A DNA stretch of 11,627 nt, taken from Novosphingopyxis sp042090735 (GTDB lineage: Bacteria; Pseudomonadota; Alphaproteobacteria; Sphingomonadales; Sphingomonadaceae). The stretch spans positions 1-11,627 of the forward strand of contig JBELIU010000073.1 in the NCBI GenBank assembly GCA_042090735.1, in the 5' to 3' direction. The position numbers and the translations under genes were made by a program. This document shows, piece after piece, positions 1 through 5,980 of the stretch (its first letter is position 1; each line of letters begins with the position of its first letter). The notes under the pieces were generated by a model that did no database searches, had not been told where the DNA came from, and was given only the letters and a program-made list of their open reading frames with translations.

Positions 1-1374
1 TGGTGATCGACTTCATCGACCAGGAGCACCACTCCAACACGCGCAAGGTCGAGAAGGCGATGAAGGAAGCGCTCAAGAACGATCGTGCGCGCATCCAGGT
101 CGGCCGCATTTCCAGCTTCGGCCTGATGGAAATGAGCCGGCAGCGTCTGCGCACAGGCGTTCTCGAGGCTTCGACGCGCGAATGTCCGCATTGCGAAGGC
201 ACCGGTCTGGTGCGCACCGCATCGTCTGCGGGCCTCACCGCGCTGCGCCACATCGAAGAGGAAGCCGCCAAGGGCAAGGGCCGCGAGATCACTCTGCGCG
301 CCAGCCATGAAGCGACGATCTACGTGCTCAACGCCAAGCGCGCCGAGCTGGCCGAGATCGAGGAGCGTTACGGCGTTTCGATCGAAATCCTGCCGAACAG
401 CGAGGCCGAAGGCGCGAAGATGACCGTCAGCAGCGCGGGCGGCAAACCTGAAAAGCAGGTCGCGTTCGAGCCGATCATCGACGAGGAGGACATCGCCGAA
501 GACGTGATCGACGAGCGTGAGGATGACGAGGAGGAAGCCGAAGAGCGTCCCCGTCGCCAGCAGCGCCCGCGCGATCGGGAAGAGCGGTCCGAGGAGGATG
601 AGGACGGCAAGCCCAAGCGCAAGCGCCGCCGTCGTGGCCGCCGCGGCGGTCGCGGCCGCAAGCGCGAGGACGAGAATTCCGATCAGAGCGTCGAGGGCCG
701 GGACGGCGAGGATTCGCCAGCGAACGACGCCTCCGAGGAACCCGCCTCTGAAAATGCCGCCGAAACCGCTCCGTCGGAAGAGGAAGCCAAGCCAAAGGCG
801 CGCCGTGGACGCCGTCGCAAGACGGCCGAGCAAGGCGATGGCAGCAGCGATGCTTCCGATGCCAAGGCCAGCAAGGCGGACGAGGCGGCTTCTGAGAATG
901 TGAAGTCCGAAGACGAAGCGCCCAAGAAGCGCTCCCGTCGCCGCTCCACCAAGGCCAAAGCAGCTGAAGAGGCTAAGAGCGACGACAATGGCTCCGAAAA
1001 GGCCGACACTGCCGAGGATGTGAAGCCAGAGGAAAAGCCGAAGCCCAAGCGTCGCTCGCGCGCCAAAAAGGTGGAAACCGAGAAAGCGGACGACGCCCCT
1101 GCCGAGGACGCGCCTGCCGAAGAAGCCGAAGCTCCGAAGCCCAAGCGTCGCTCGCGTGCCAAGAAGGCAGAGGCCGCCGAGACGCCGGAACCGGCGATCG
1201 AAGCGGTCGAGCACAAGGAAGAGGCCCCGGTCGAAGCTGCCGACAATGGCAGCGCACAGCCGGTCGCCGAAACCGAAGCTGATGCCGCCCCAGGATCTTC
1301 GTCCGACGCGGAAAACAAAGCCGACNNNNNNNNNNCCGCCCCGGCGCGGCTGGTGGCAGCGGACTTTCGGCTGA
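1..1374 (+). CDS. rne: Ribonuclease E, 3' portion (5' end outside window; 10-N gap near the C-terminus)
   Basis: This is the end of the catalytic half and the whole disordered tail of RNase E, the endoribonuclease that starts mRNA decay, processes rRNA and tRNA, and scaffolds the RNA degradosome. The first full codon is at 3. The opening VIDFID block is the family motif that carries a magnesium-binding Asp in E. coli RNase E. It is followed by DRARIQVGRIS, FGLMEMSRQRLR and the zinc-link CPHCEGTG (cysteines 61 and 64 of the visible part). From about residue 150 the protein is low complexity, with acidic Glu/Asp/Ala stretches alternating with Arg/Lys clusters such as KPKRKRRRRGRR and two copies of KPKRRSRAKK. 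The N-run at 1326-1335 interrupts it. Reading straight through gives an unrecognisable tail to 1382, but the other frame after the gap reads PPRRGWWQRTFG and stops at 1374. That is the conserved alphaproteobacterial GWW tail, which binds PNPase in Caulobacter. I therefore end the gene at 1374 and treat the gap length as wrong. Confidence 0.93.
1041..1166 (+). repeat. Two-copy imperfect direct repeat in the rne tail
   Basis: Two 30-bp units lie at 1041-1070 and 1137-1166, offset by 96 bp (32 codons), and differ at two positions. Both encode KPKRRSRAKK, an Arg/Lys-rich motif in the disordered C-terminal part of RNase E. Related but more diverged basic clusters occur upstream (near 610-665, 800-825 and 925-960). 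Such clusters in RNase E tails generally bind RNA; the near identity of the last two at DNA level suggests a recent duplication. Confidence 0.75.
1326..1335. other. Assembly gap (10 N) inside rne
   Basis: Ten undetermined bases. The codon grid before the gap begins a codon exactly at 1326, and the conserved RNase E tail after it begins a codon at 1336. The real missing length should therefore be a multiple of three. Ten is not, so the run is a placeholder and any translation across it is frameshifted. Confidence 0.9.
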
Positions 1375-1378
1375 TCGG

Positions 1379-1407
1379 TTGACCCAGGTCGAGCGCGCGG
1401 CGATGAT
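1379..1407 (+). promoter_or_regulatory. Candidate sigma-70-type promoter for the M48 protease gene
   Basis: TTGACC (1379-1384, five of six matches to the -35 consensus) is followed after exactly 17 bp by GATGAT (1402-1407, four of six). The site lies just past the rne stop and would start transcription near 1414, about 60 bases before the chosen ATG. Prediction by eye only; the gene may also be read from rne. Confidence 0.35.
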
Positions 1408-1474
1408 CCGGATTATGACCGGTTCGCCGCGCGCTTCATTTTGCATTCAGGGCCTGACCGCCAAGGCCACCCTC

Positions 1475-2827
1475 ATGGCCCGCATCGCGCTCGCGTTACT
1501 CCTGTCCCTGGTTATCGCAATCCGCCCCGCGGCAGCGCAGAGCGTCCTGCGCGACGCCGAAACCGAAGCGTTCTTCAAGGAAATCAGCGAGCCGATTATT
1601 CGCGGCGCTGGCCTGAAGCCCGACAATGTCGAGATTCTGCTGGTCGGCGATCCGTCGATCAACGCATTCACCGCAGGCGGGCAGACGGTCTACATCAATG
1701 CAGGCCTTATTGCCGAGGCGGACACTGCCAATGAAGTTCAGGGCGTCATAGCGCACGAACTCGGCCACGTCGTCGGCGGCCACGCGATGCGGATCGGTGA
1801 TGGGGCCAGCGCTGCCACCGGCATTTCAATCGGATCGCTGCTGCTCGGCGCGCTCGCGACGTTGGCCGGAGCCGGCGATGCGGGAATGGGCATCATGATG
1901 GCCGGCCAGCGCGCGGCGATGGGCAAGTTTCTTGCTTACACGCGCGTGCAGGAAACCGTGGCCGACGCGAGCGGCGCGGAATATCTGTCCAAGGCCGGCA
2001 TCAGCGGACGCGGATCGATCGATTTCTTCAAAAAGCTGCAGAGCTACGAATTCCGGCTCGGGGTGCCGCAGGACGACGACTCCGAATTCGTTCGCAGCCA
2101 TCCATTGTCAGGCAATCGAATCCAGTTTCTGAAGGACACTTACGAAAAGGACCCGGCCTGGGAAGAACCGCTCAATCCACAATGGGAGAGCGATTTCAAG
2201 CGGGTGAAGGCCAAGCTCGAAGGCTTTATGGCGCGGCCCGAAGAAACGCAGCGCGACTATCCGGAGAGCGACCAGAGCGCGTCGGCGCATTACGCCCGCG
2301 CTTATGCCTGGCACAAGGCGGCTTATCCGCAAAAGGCAGCCGCAGAAGCGCAGCAGCTGATCGCGACCGATCCGGACAACCCTTATTACCAGGAATTGTA
2401 CGGGCAGATTCTGCTCGAATCCGGCAAGCCGGAGGAGGCACTTGGGCCGCTGCGCAAGGCAGTGGCAGGATCGGACAACAATCCGCTGATCGCGGCCCTG
2501 CTCGGCCATGCACTGGTCGCGACAGAGGATCGCAAGAACCTTCCGGAAGCCGAGAATGTGCTGAAATCTGCTGTGGTGCGCGACAATCGCAATCCTTTCG
2601 CCTGGTACCAGTTGGGCGTGGTCTACGAACAACGCGGTGACGAGGCGCGGGCGGCTCTTGCGACTGCCGAGCGTGATCTGATGACGGGCGCGCCCGATCT
2701 GGCGCTGCGTCATTCGGACCGGGCGATGAACGGCCTACCCGATTACACGCCAGACTGGCTTCGTGCGCAGGACATCCGCCTGATCGCCGAAGCCCAGTTG
2801 GAAGACGACAAGAAGCGTCGACGCTGA
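1475..2827 (+). CDS. Periplasmic M48-family metalloprotease with C-terminal TPR region (BepA/YfgC-like)
   Basis: A 450-residue secreted zinc protease. The ATG at 1475 is chosen because it opens a clean signal peptide (MARIALALLLSLVIAIRPAAA, cleavage expected after residue 21); the frame stays open upstream to a TTG at 1379, but that would bury the signal peptide. The zinc site is HELGH (His94, Glu95, His98) with the third ligand expected at Glu160 in ETVADASG, and SHPLSGNRI (209 onward) is the usual conserved block after the core. A Gly/Ala-rich hydrophobic segment lies at about 113-150. Residues from about 270 to 415 form helical repeats of TPR type. The architecture matches BepA/YfgC, which degrades or helps mature outer-membrane proteins, notably LptD, in enterobacteria. 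The downstream DsbA-like gene starts 43 bases after the stop, so the two may be cotranscribed. The exact substrate is inference; the family assignment is firm. Confidence 0.92.
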   Translation: MARIALALLLSLVIAIRPAAAQSVLRDAETEAFFKEISEPIIRGAGLKPDNVEILLVGDPSINAFTAGGQTVYINAGLIAEADTANEVQGVIAHELGHVVGGHAMRIGDGASAATGISIGSLLLGALATLAGAGDAGMGIMMAGQRAAMGKFLAYTRVQETVADASGAEYLSKAGISGRGSIDFFKKLQSYEFRLGVPQDDDSEFVRSHPLSGNRIQFLKDTYEKDPAWEEPLNPQWESDFKRVKAKLEGFMARPEETQRDYPESDQSASAHYARAYAWHKAAYPQKAAAEAQQLIATDPDNPYYQELYGQILLESGKPEEALGPLRKAVAGSDNNPLIAALLGHALVATEDRKNLPEAENVLKSAVVRDNRNPFAWYQLGVVYEQRGDEARAALATAERDLMTGAPDLALRHSDRAMNGLPDYTPDWLRAQDIRLIAEAQLEDDKKRRR

Positions 2828-2870
2828 GCCGCGCTGGACAGGCCGTTCGCGCCTGATAGGATATGCCCGC

Positions 2871-3683
2871 ATGATCAATAGTGCCAAGCCCGCCACGCGT
2901 AATCCACTGCTCTATGTCATGCTTGGCGGTTGCCTATTGGCGCTGACGGCGGCGCTGTACCTGACATTTTTCGCCGAGGCGCGTCCGGCTACCGCCAGCG
3001 GTGCCTCCGATCCGGTTGCCGCAGCCGACGATGCCACGCGCACCGCCAATATCAGCCAGAATGAGCGCCGCGCGATGGAAGCGATCGTGCGCGAATATAT
3101 TCTTACCCATCCTGAGATCATTCCGGAGGCGATCGACGTGCTGCAGAAGCGTGACACGCAGGGGCGCCTCGCCGGCAGCCGCTCGGCCATCGAAACTCCC
3201 TTCCCGGGTGCCATAGCCGGCAATCCGGATGGAAGCCGGGTGCTGGTAGAGTTTTTCGACTACGCCTGCGGCTTCTGCCGTGCGAGCCTGCCCGATCTCA
3301 ACCGGATCATCGCCCAGAATAAGGATGTGAAGGTCGTCTTCCGCGAATTTCCGATCCTTGGCGAAGGCAGCCAGAAGGCCGCGCGCATGGCCTTGGCGGC
3401 TGCCGATCAGGGCAAATACCGGGCGTTCCACGACGCGATGTTCGCCGCCGGAAAGCCCACCGATCAGAACATTGCCACCGCCGCGCAAAAGGCGGGGCTC
3501 GATGTGGCGCGCGCGCAGAAATTCGCTACGTCGGACGCTGCGACACAAGAGCTGCAAAAGAATTTCCAGCTCGCCCAGAGCGTCGGTTTTAATGGCACCC
3601 CGACCTGGGTGACCGGCGATCATGTCCTTGAGGGCGCCGTCGGCTATGAGGCGTTAAATCAGGCGATCGCAAACCCTTCCTAA
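2871..3683 (+). CDS. Membrane-anchored DsbA-family thiol-disulfide oxidoreductase (ScsC/Com1-like)
   Basis: A 270-residue thioredoxin-fold protein of the envelope. A single hydrophobic segment at about 12-34 with a short positive N-terminus acts as an uncleaved anchor or signal. Residues about 60-95 (ISQNERRAMEAIVREYI...) form the helical region typical of the ScsC/Com1 N-terminus. The thioredoxin domain follows, with the redox motif CGFC (Cys133, Cys136) and the cis-proline loop GTPTW (Pro244). It should oxidise or isomerise disulfides in periplasmic proteins. The start is supported by a TAGGA ribosome-binding site at 2857-2861, nine bases before the ATG. It follows the M48 protease by 43 bp on the same strand, and E. 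coli BepA works on the disulfide-bonded LptD, so a joint role in envelope protein folding is plausible but inferred. Whether it is an oxidase or an isomerase cannot be told from sequence. Confidence 0.93.
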   Translation: MINSAKPATRNPLLYVMLGGCLLALTAALYLTFFAEARPATASGASDPVAAADDATRTANISQNERRAMEAIVREYILTHPEIIPEAIDVLQKRDTQGRLAGSRSAIETPFPGAIAGNPDGSRVLVEFFDYACGFCRASLPDLNRIIAQNKDVKVVFREFPILGEGSQKAARMALAAADQGKYRAFHDAMFAAGKPTDQNIATAAQKAGLDVARAQKFATSDAATQELQKNFQLAQSVGFNGTPTWVTGDHVLEGAVGYEALNQAIANPS

Positions 3684-3692
3684 GACGCGCTG

Positions 3693-3709
3693 GCCCCATC
3701 CGACGGGGC
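3693..3709. terminator. Weak hairpin between convergent dsbA-like and rlmE genes
   Basis: GCCCC (3693-3697) and GGGGC (3705-3709) form a perfect five-pair stem with a seven-base loop, in the 40-bp gap between the two converging stop codons. No clear T-tract follows on either strand, so intrinsic termination would be poor. It may serve both strands partially. Confidence 0.35.
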
Positions 3710-3723
3710 TTCCGATCAGGAAC

Positions 3724-4365
3724 TTAACCCTTCCGCCCCTTCGCGACCACATACCATTCGACGGAGCCTTTGCGGCTGGCCGGCGGCTTGGCATGTTTGA
3801 CGGAGGCAAAGTTCCGCTTCAGTTCGGTCAGTAGGGTCTGATCCGATCCACCCGCAAAGGATTTGGAGAGAAACGAGCCGCCCGGCTCCAGATTGTCGAT
3901 GGCGAATTCCGCCGCCGCCTCCACAAGGCCCATAGTCCTCAGATGGTCGGTCTGCTTGTGGCCGGTGGTGTTGGCGGCCATGTCGCTGATTACCAAATCG
4001 GGCGCGCCACCCAACGCGTCGATCAACAGACCCGGCGCGGCATCGTCCATGAAATCCATCTCGAACAGCGTCACGCCCTCGATCGGGTCGACCGGCAGCA
4101 GATCGATGCCGACTATTGCCGCCTTGGGGTGCTGCTTGCGAATTACCTGCGCCCAACCGCCCGGTGCGATACCGAGATCGACCACACGGCGCGCACCCTT
4201 CAACAGTCCAAATTTCTCGTCCAGCTCGATCAGCTTATAGGCCGCGCGGCTGCGATAGCCCTCCGCCTTGGCCCGCTTTACATAAGGGTCGTCGAGTTGG
4301 CGCTGGAGCCAGCGGGTCGATTGGGCGCTGCGCTTGCGCGCGGTACGGACGCGTTCCTTGGTCAT
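3724..4365 (-). CDS. rlmE: 23S rRNA (uridine-2552 2'-O) methyltransferase RlmE (FtsJ/RrmJ)
   Basis: A 213-residue SAM-dependent methyltransferase that modifies the ribose of U2552 in the A-loop of 23S rRNA on the large subunit and promotes late 50S maturation. The length matches the family. The SAM-binding motif is VVDLGIAPGGW (61-71). The four catalytic residues of the RrmJ type are all present: Lys44 (RAAYKL), Asp128 (VISDMA), Lys168 (FLSKSF) and Glu203 (SVEWYVV). The frame is open further upstream, but the ATG at 4365 is chosen because homology begins there and because it overlaps the stop of the upstream ppx-like gene in an ATGA arrangement, implying translational coupling. The N-terminus is rich in Arg/Lys, as expected for an rRNA-binding enzyme. 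It converges on the dsbA-like gene. Confidence 0.97.
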   Translation of the reverse strand: MTKERVRTARKRSAQSTRWLQRQLDDPYVKRAKAEGYRSRAAYKLIELDEKFGLLKGARRVVDLGIAPGGWAQVIRKQHPKAAIVGIDLLPVDPIEGVTLFEMDFMDDAAPGLLIDALGGAPDLVISDMAANTTGHKQTDHLRTMGLVEAAAEFAIDNLEPGGSFLSKSFAGGSDQTLLTELKRNFASVKHAKPPASRKGSVEWYVVAKGRKG

Positions 4366-5459
4366 GACGGTCGTTTCGTTTCCCCGGCCATCAGCGTGCG
4401 CAAAATGCCCTCGCGAATGCCCCGATCGGCCACGCCGAGCCGCGCGGTCGGCCAGATTTCCAATATTGTCTCCAGGATTGCGCAGCCCGCCACCACCAGA
4501 TCGGCGCGTTCCCGGCCAATGCAGGCCAGCTTCGCGCGCTCGTCCGGGGACATGCCCGAAAGGCGCGTGCAAATTTGCTGCAGCGATTCGGATGGGACGA
4601 TGAGACCATCGATCTTGTTGCGGTCGTAGCTCGGCAGTTCGAGATGCAGGCTGGCGAGCGTGGTAACCGTGCCGGACGTGCCGAGCAGACGGTGGTTGCC
4701 CGCCTTGGGAAGCCGGGCCGAAAAGTCAGCAAAACTTTCCCGAACGCGCGCTTTCATGCGCTCGTAGGCGGCGAGACGCCCCTCCTCCGTCGGCTCGTTC
4801 GGCATTTCGCTTTCGTAAAGCGAAACGACACCCCAGGGCGCGCTCTTCCAATCCATGATCTCCGGCACCGGGCTTTCGGTCGACACCAGCACAAGCTCGG
4901 TCGATCCGCCACCAATGTCGAAAATAAGCGCCGGGCCTTCTCCAGGCTCTAGCAGCACATGGCAGCCGAGCACGGCCAGACGGGCCTCTTCCTTGGCAGA
5001 AATGATGTCGAGACGAATGCCGGTTTCCTGTTGCACGCGGTCGATGAACTTCTGTCCGTTGGAGGCGCGCCGGCAGGCCTCGGTCGCGACCGATCGGGCC
5101 AGCGTGACGTTGCGGCGGCGCAGTTTCTCCGCGCACACGCCGAGCGCGCTCAGCGCCCGCTCGATCGCCGCATCGCTGAGGACACCGGAAGAGGCGAGGC
5201 CTTCGCCAAGGCGCACCACCCGCGAAAAGGCATCGATCACGACGAAACCGTCCGCGGACGGCTTTGCGATCAGCAACCGACAATTGTTCGTGCCGAGATC
5301 GAGCGCGGCATAGGCCCTACGGGCCGGCCAGCGCGCCGTCGACGCAGGGCGCCTCGCGCCGCCTTTGATTTTCCCTGCGTCCGCACCGCTGCGTTTGGTC
5401 CTGCGACCCTTCTTTTCCACGCGACCGGTTTGCGGCGCGGGCGTGATAGCTTCGCCCAT
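4362..5459 (-). CDS. Ppx/GppA family phosphatase, short form
   Basis: A 365-residue member of the exopolyphosphatase / pppGpp phosphohydrolase family (ASKHA fold). These enzymes remove the terminal phosphate of polyphosphate and/or convert pppGpp to ppGpp. Visible motifs are the first phosphate-binding loop YAALDLGTNNCRLLIA (from 50), the SAKEEARL block with the expected catalytic Glu (157-158), and the second loop IFDIGGGSTELVLV (from 179), with LLGTSGTVTTLA further on. It covers only the two N-terminal domains; the C-terminal HD-like domain of the roughly 500-residue E. coli enzymes is absent, as in many alphaproteobacterial short forms. About 48 residues before the core form a strongly basic, probably disordered leader. 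The stop overlaps the rlmE start by ATGA. Which of the two activities dominates cannot be read from the sequence, so no symbol is given. Confidence 0.93.
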   Translation of the reverse strand: MGEAITPAPQTGRVEKKGRRTKRSGADAGKIKGGARRPASTARWPARRAYAALDLGTNNCRLLIAKPSADGFVVIDAFSRVVRLGEGLASSGVLSDAAIERALSALGVCAEKLRRRNVTLARSVATEACRRASNGQKFIDRVQQETGIRLDIISAKEEARLAVLGCHVLLEPGEGPALIFDIGGGSTELVLVSTESPVPEIMDWKSAPWGVVSLYESEMPNEPTEEGRLAAYERMKARVRESFADFSARLPKAGNHRLLGTSGTVTTLASLHLELPSYDRNKIDGLIVPSESLQQICTRLSGMSPDERAKLACIGRERADLVVAGCAILETILEIWPTARLGVADRGIREGILRTLMAGETKRPS

Positions 5460-5513
5460 GCCGTATCTACTTTTTTCTCGCCGAACGGCAGATGCCGCCG
5501 GAACCTGAAGACG

Positions 5514-5542
5514 AGTCTATGCTGATTTCCTTGGGCAAACAA
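5514..5542 (-). promoter_or_regulatory. Weak candidate promoter for the ppx-rlmE operon
   Basis: On the minus strand TTGTTT (5542-5537) and TAGACT (5519-5514) are separated by 17 bp, about 55 bases upstream of the ppx-like ATG. Each box matches the sigma-70 consensus only in part (three and four of six). It is listed because this is the only spacing-correct pair I see in the divergent gap with the tRNA gene. Confidence 0.22.
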
Positions 5543-5583
5543 GTCGCTGCCCCGGTTCGCGTCGATTTCGGCGCTCACAAGGC

Positions 5584-5612
5584 TTGACTTGCCCCGGGTC
5601 CGATTCTATTCG
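5584..5612 (+). promoter_or_regulatory. Candidate promoter of the tRNA-Gln gene
   Basis: TTGACT (5584-5589, five of six) and TATTCG (5607-5612, first three bases match) are separated by 17 bp. Transcription would start around 5619, only a few bases before the mature tRNA 5' end at 5624. Position and spacing support it; the -10 box is poor. Confidence 0.42.
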
Positions 5613-5623
5613 GCCCACCCTAT

Positions 5624-5697
5624 TCCCCTGTCCTCTAATGGTAAGAGAGCGGACTCTGACTCCGTCAATCGAGGTTCGAGTCCTCGCGGGGGATCCA
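5624..5697 (+). tRNA. tRNA-Gln (anticodon CTG), CCA encoded
   Basis: A 74-base cloverleaf folds completely. The acceptor TCCCCTG pairs with CGGGGGA (one T-G wobble). The D-stem is CTCT/AGAG with the GG of the D-loop. The anticodon stem is GCGGA/TCCGT with loop CTCTGAC, giving anticodon CTG at 5656-5658 (reads CAG, glutamine). The T-arm is CGAGG-TTCGAGT-CCTCG. The discriminator T at 5694 is followed by an encoded CCA (5695-5697). The U1-A72 end pair fits glutamine tRNAs. No intrinsic terminator lies directly behind it; the first strong one is at 5945. Confidence 0.96.
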
Positions 5698-5722
5698 TCT
5701 TCAGACAGTTTCGACGGCTTGC

Positions 5723-5731
5723 TGATATAAG
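5723..5731 (+). promoter_or_regulatory. Possible extended -10 promoter downstream of the tRNA
   Basis: TGATATAAG is an extended -10 element (TG, one base, then TATAAG, five of six to TATAAT) with no good -35 box at normal distance. It would start a transcript near 5738 that crosses the 33-residue reading frame and ends at the terminator at 5945-5980, about 240 nt. Low certainty. Confidence 0.28.
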
Positions 5732-5819
5732 TGCGGATCGCAGTGCAAAGAGCGTTGTCGCTCTGAGGACACGGTTCAGCGCTTGGGCGCCGCAACCAGA
5801 GAGAATTCTAAGTGATGCG

Positions 5820-5921
5820 ATGGATTCGCCCATCGGTCTGATTCTGTTTGCAGTCATCAATGCTGGCGGTATTTATCTCGCTGTTGATGGCGACAACGAC
5901 AATTCGCCCGTCAGCTACTGA
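5820..5921 (+). CDS. Possible small membrane peptide, 33 aa (unrecognised)
   Basis: A short frame encodes a peptide with an N-terminal hydrophobic helix (PIGLILFAVINAGGIYLAV, residues 4-22) and a polar acidic tail (DGDNDNSPVSY). That is the shape of a single-pass small membrane protein. AAGTGA at 5810-5815 is a mediocre ribosome-binding site four bases before the ATG. A possible extended -10 promoter lies at 5723-5731, and a strong intrinsic terminator starts 24 bases after the stop. It occupies the otherwise empty stretch between the tRNA and the S41 gene. I do not recognise a family. The alternatives are that the stretch is only the tRNA trailer, or that it is a noncoding RNA. Confidence 0.4.
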   Translation: MDSPIGLILFAVINAGGIYLAVDGDNDNSPVSY

Positions 5922-5944
5922 TTGGCTTACGATTTGCCCCTTCG

Positions 5945-5980
5945 AAAAGGCCGCGCACTTGCGCGGCCTTTTCTTGTTTT
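5945..5980. terminator. Strong bidirectional intrinsic terminator
   Basis: AAAAGGCCGCGC (5945-5956) and GCGCGGCCTTTT (5961-5972) form a perfect 12-pair stem closed by a four-base loop. On the plus strand a T-rich tail follows (5973-5980, with the run TTTT at 5977-5980). On the minus strand the stem itself ends in TTTT directly after the S41 stop codon at 5980-5982. It can therefore end both the tRNA/33-aa transcript and the S41 peptidase transcript. Confidence 0.9.

Noticed and set aside
683..1318. Long open frame on the minus strand across the rne tail (Ser/Ala-rich, 211 codons)
   Set aside because: It is the antisense shadow of a GC-rich low-complexity coding region; composition is Ser/Ala/Leu repeats with no domain, and RNase E is clearly the sense gene.
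1379..1474. Extended N-terminus of the M48 protease from a TTG at 1379
   Set aside because: The extra 32 residues would sit before a clean signal peptide and overlap the candidate promoter.
2108..2713. 201-codon minus-strand frame inside the M48 protease gene
   Set aside because: It lies wholly antisense to the TPR region of a well-identified protease, with no motif of its own.
4366..4572. Extended N-terminus of RlmE inside the ppx-like gene
   Set aside because: These 69 codons are the shadow of the ppx-like 3' end, have no RlmE similarity, and the ATGA coupling start at 4365 matches family length.
3943..4629. 228-codon plus-strand frame opposite rlmE and the ppx-like gene
   Set aside because: Both minus-strand genes are firmly identified by catalytic motifs. 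The plus frame has no recognisable domain and spans two unrelated genes.
5624..5980. tRNA-Gln as an integration site with an adjacent element
   Set aside because: No repeat of the tRNA 3' end is visible downstream, and no integrase or mobile gene follows.
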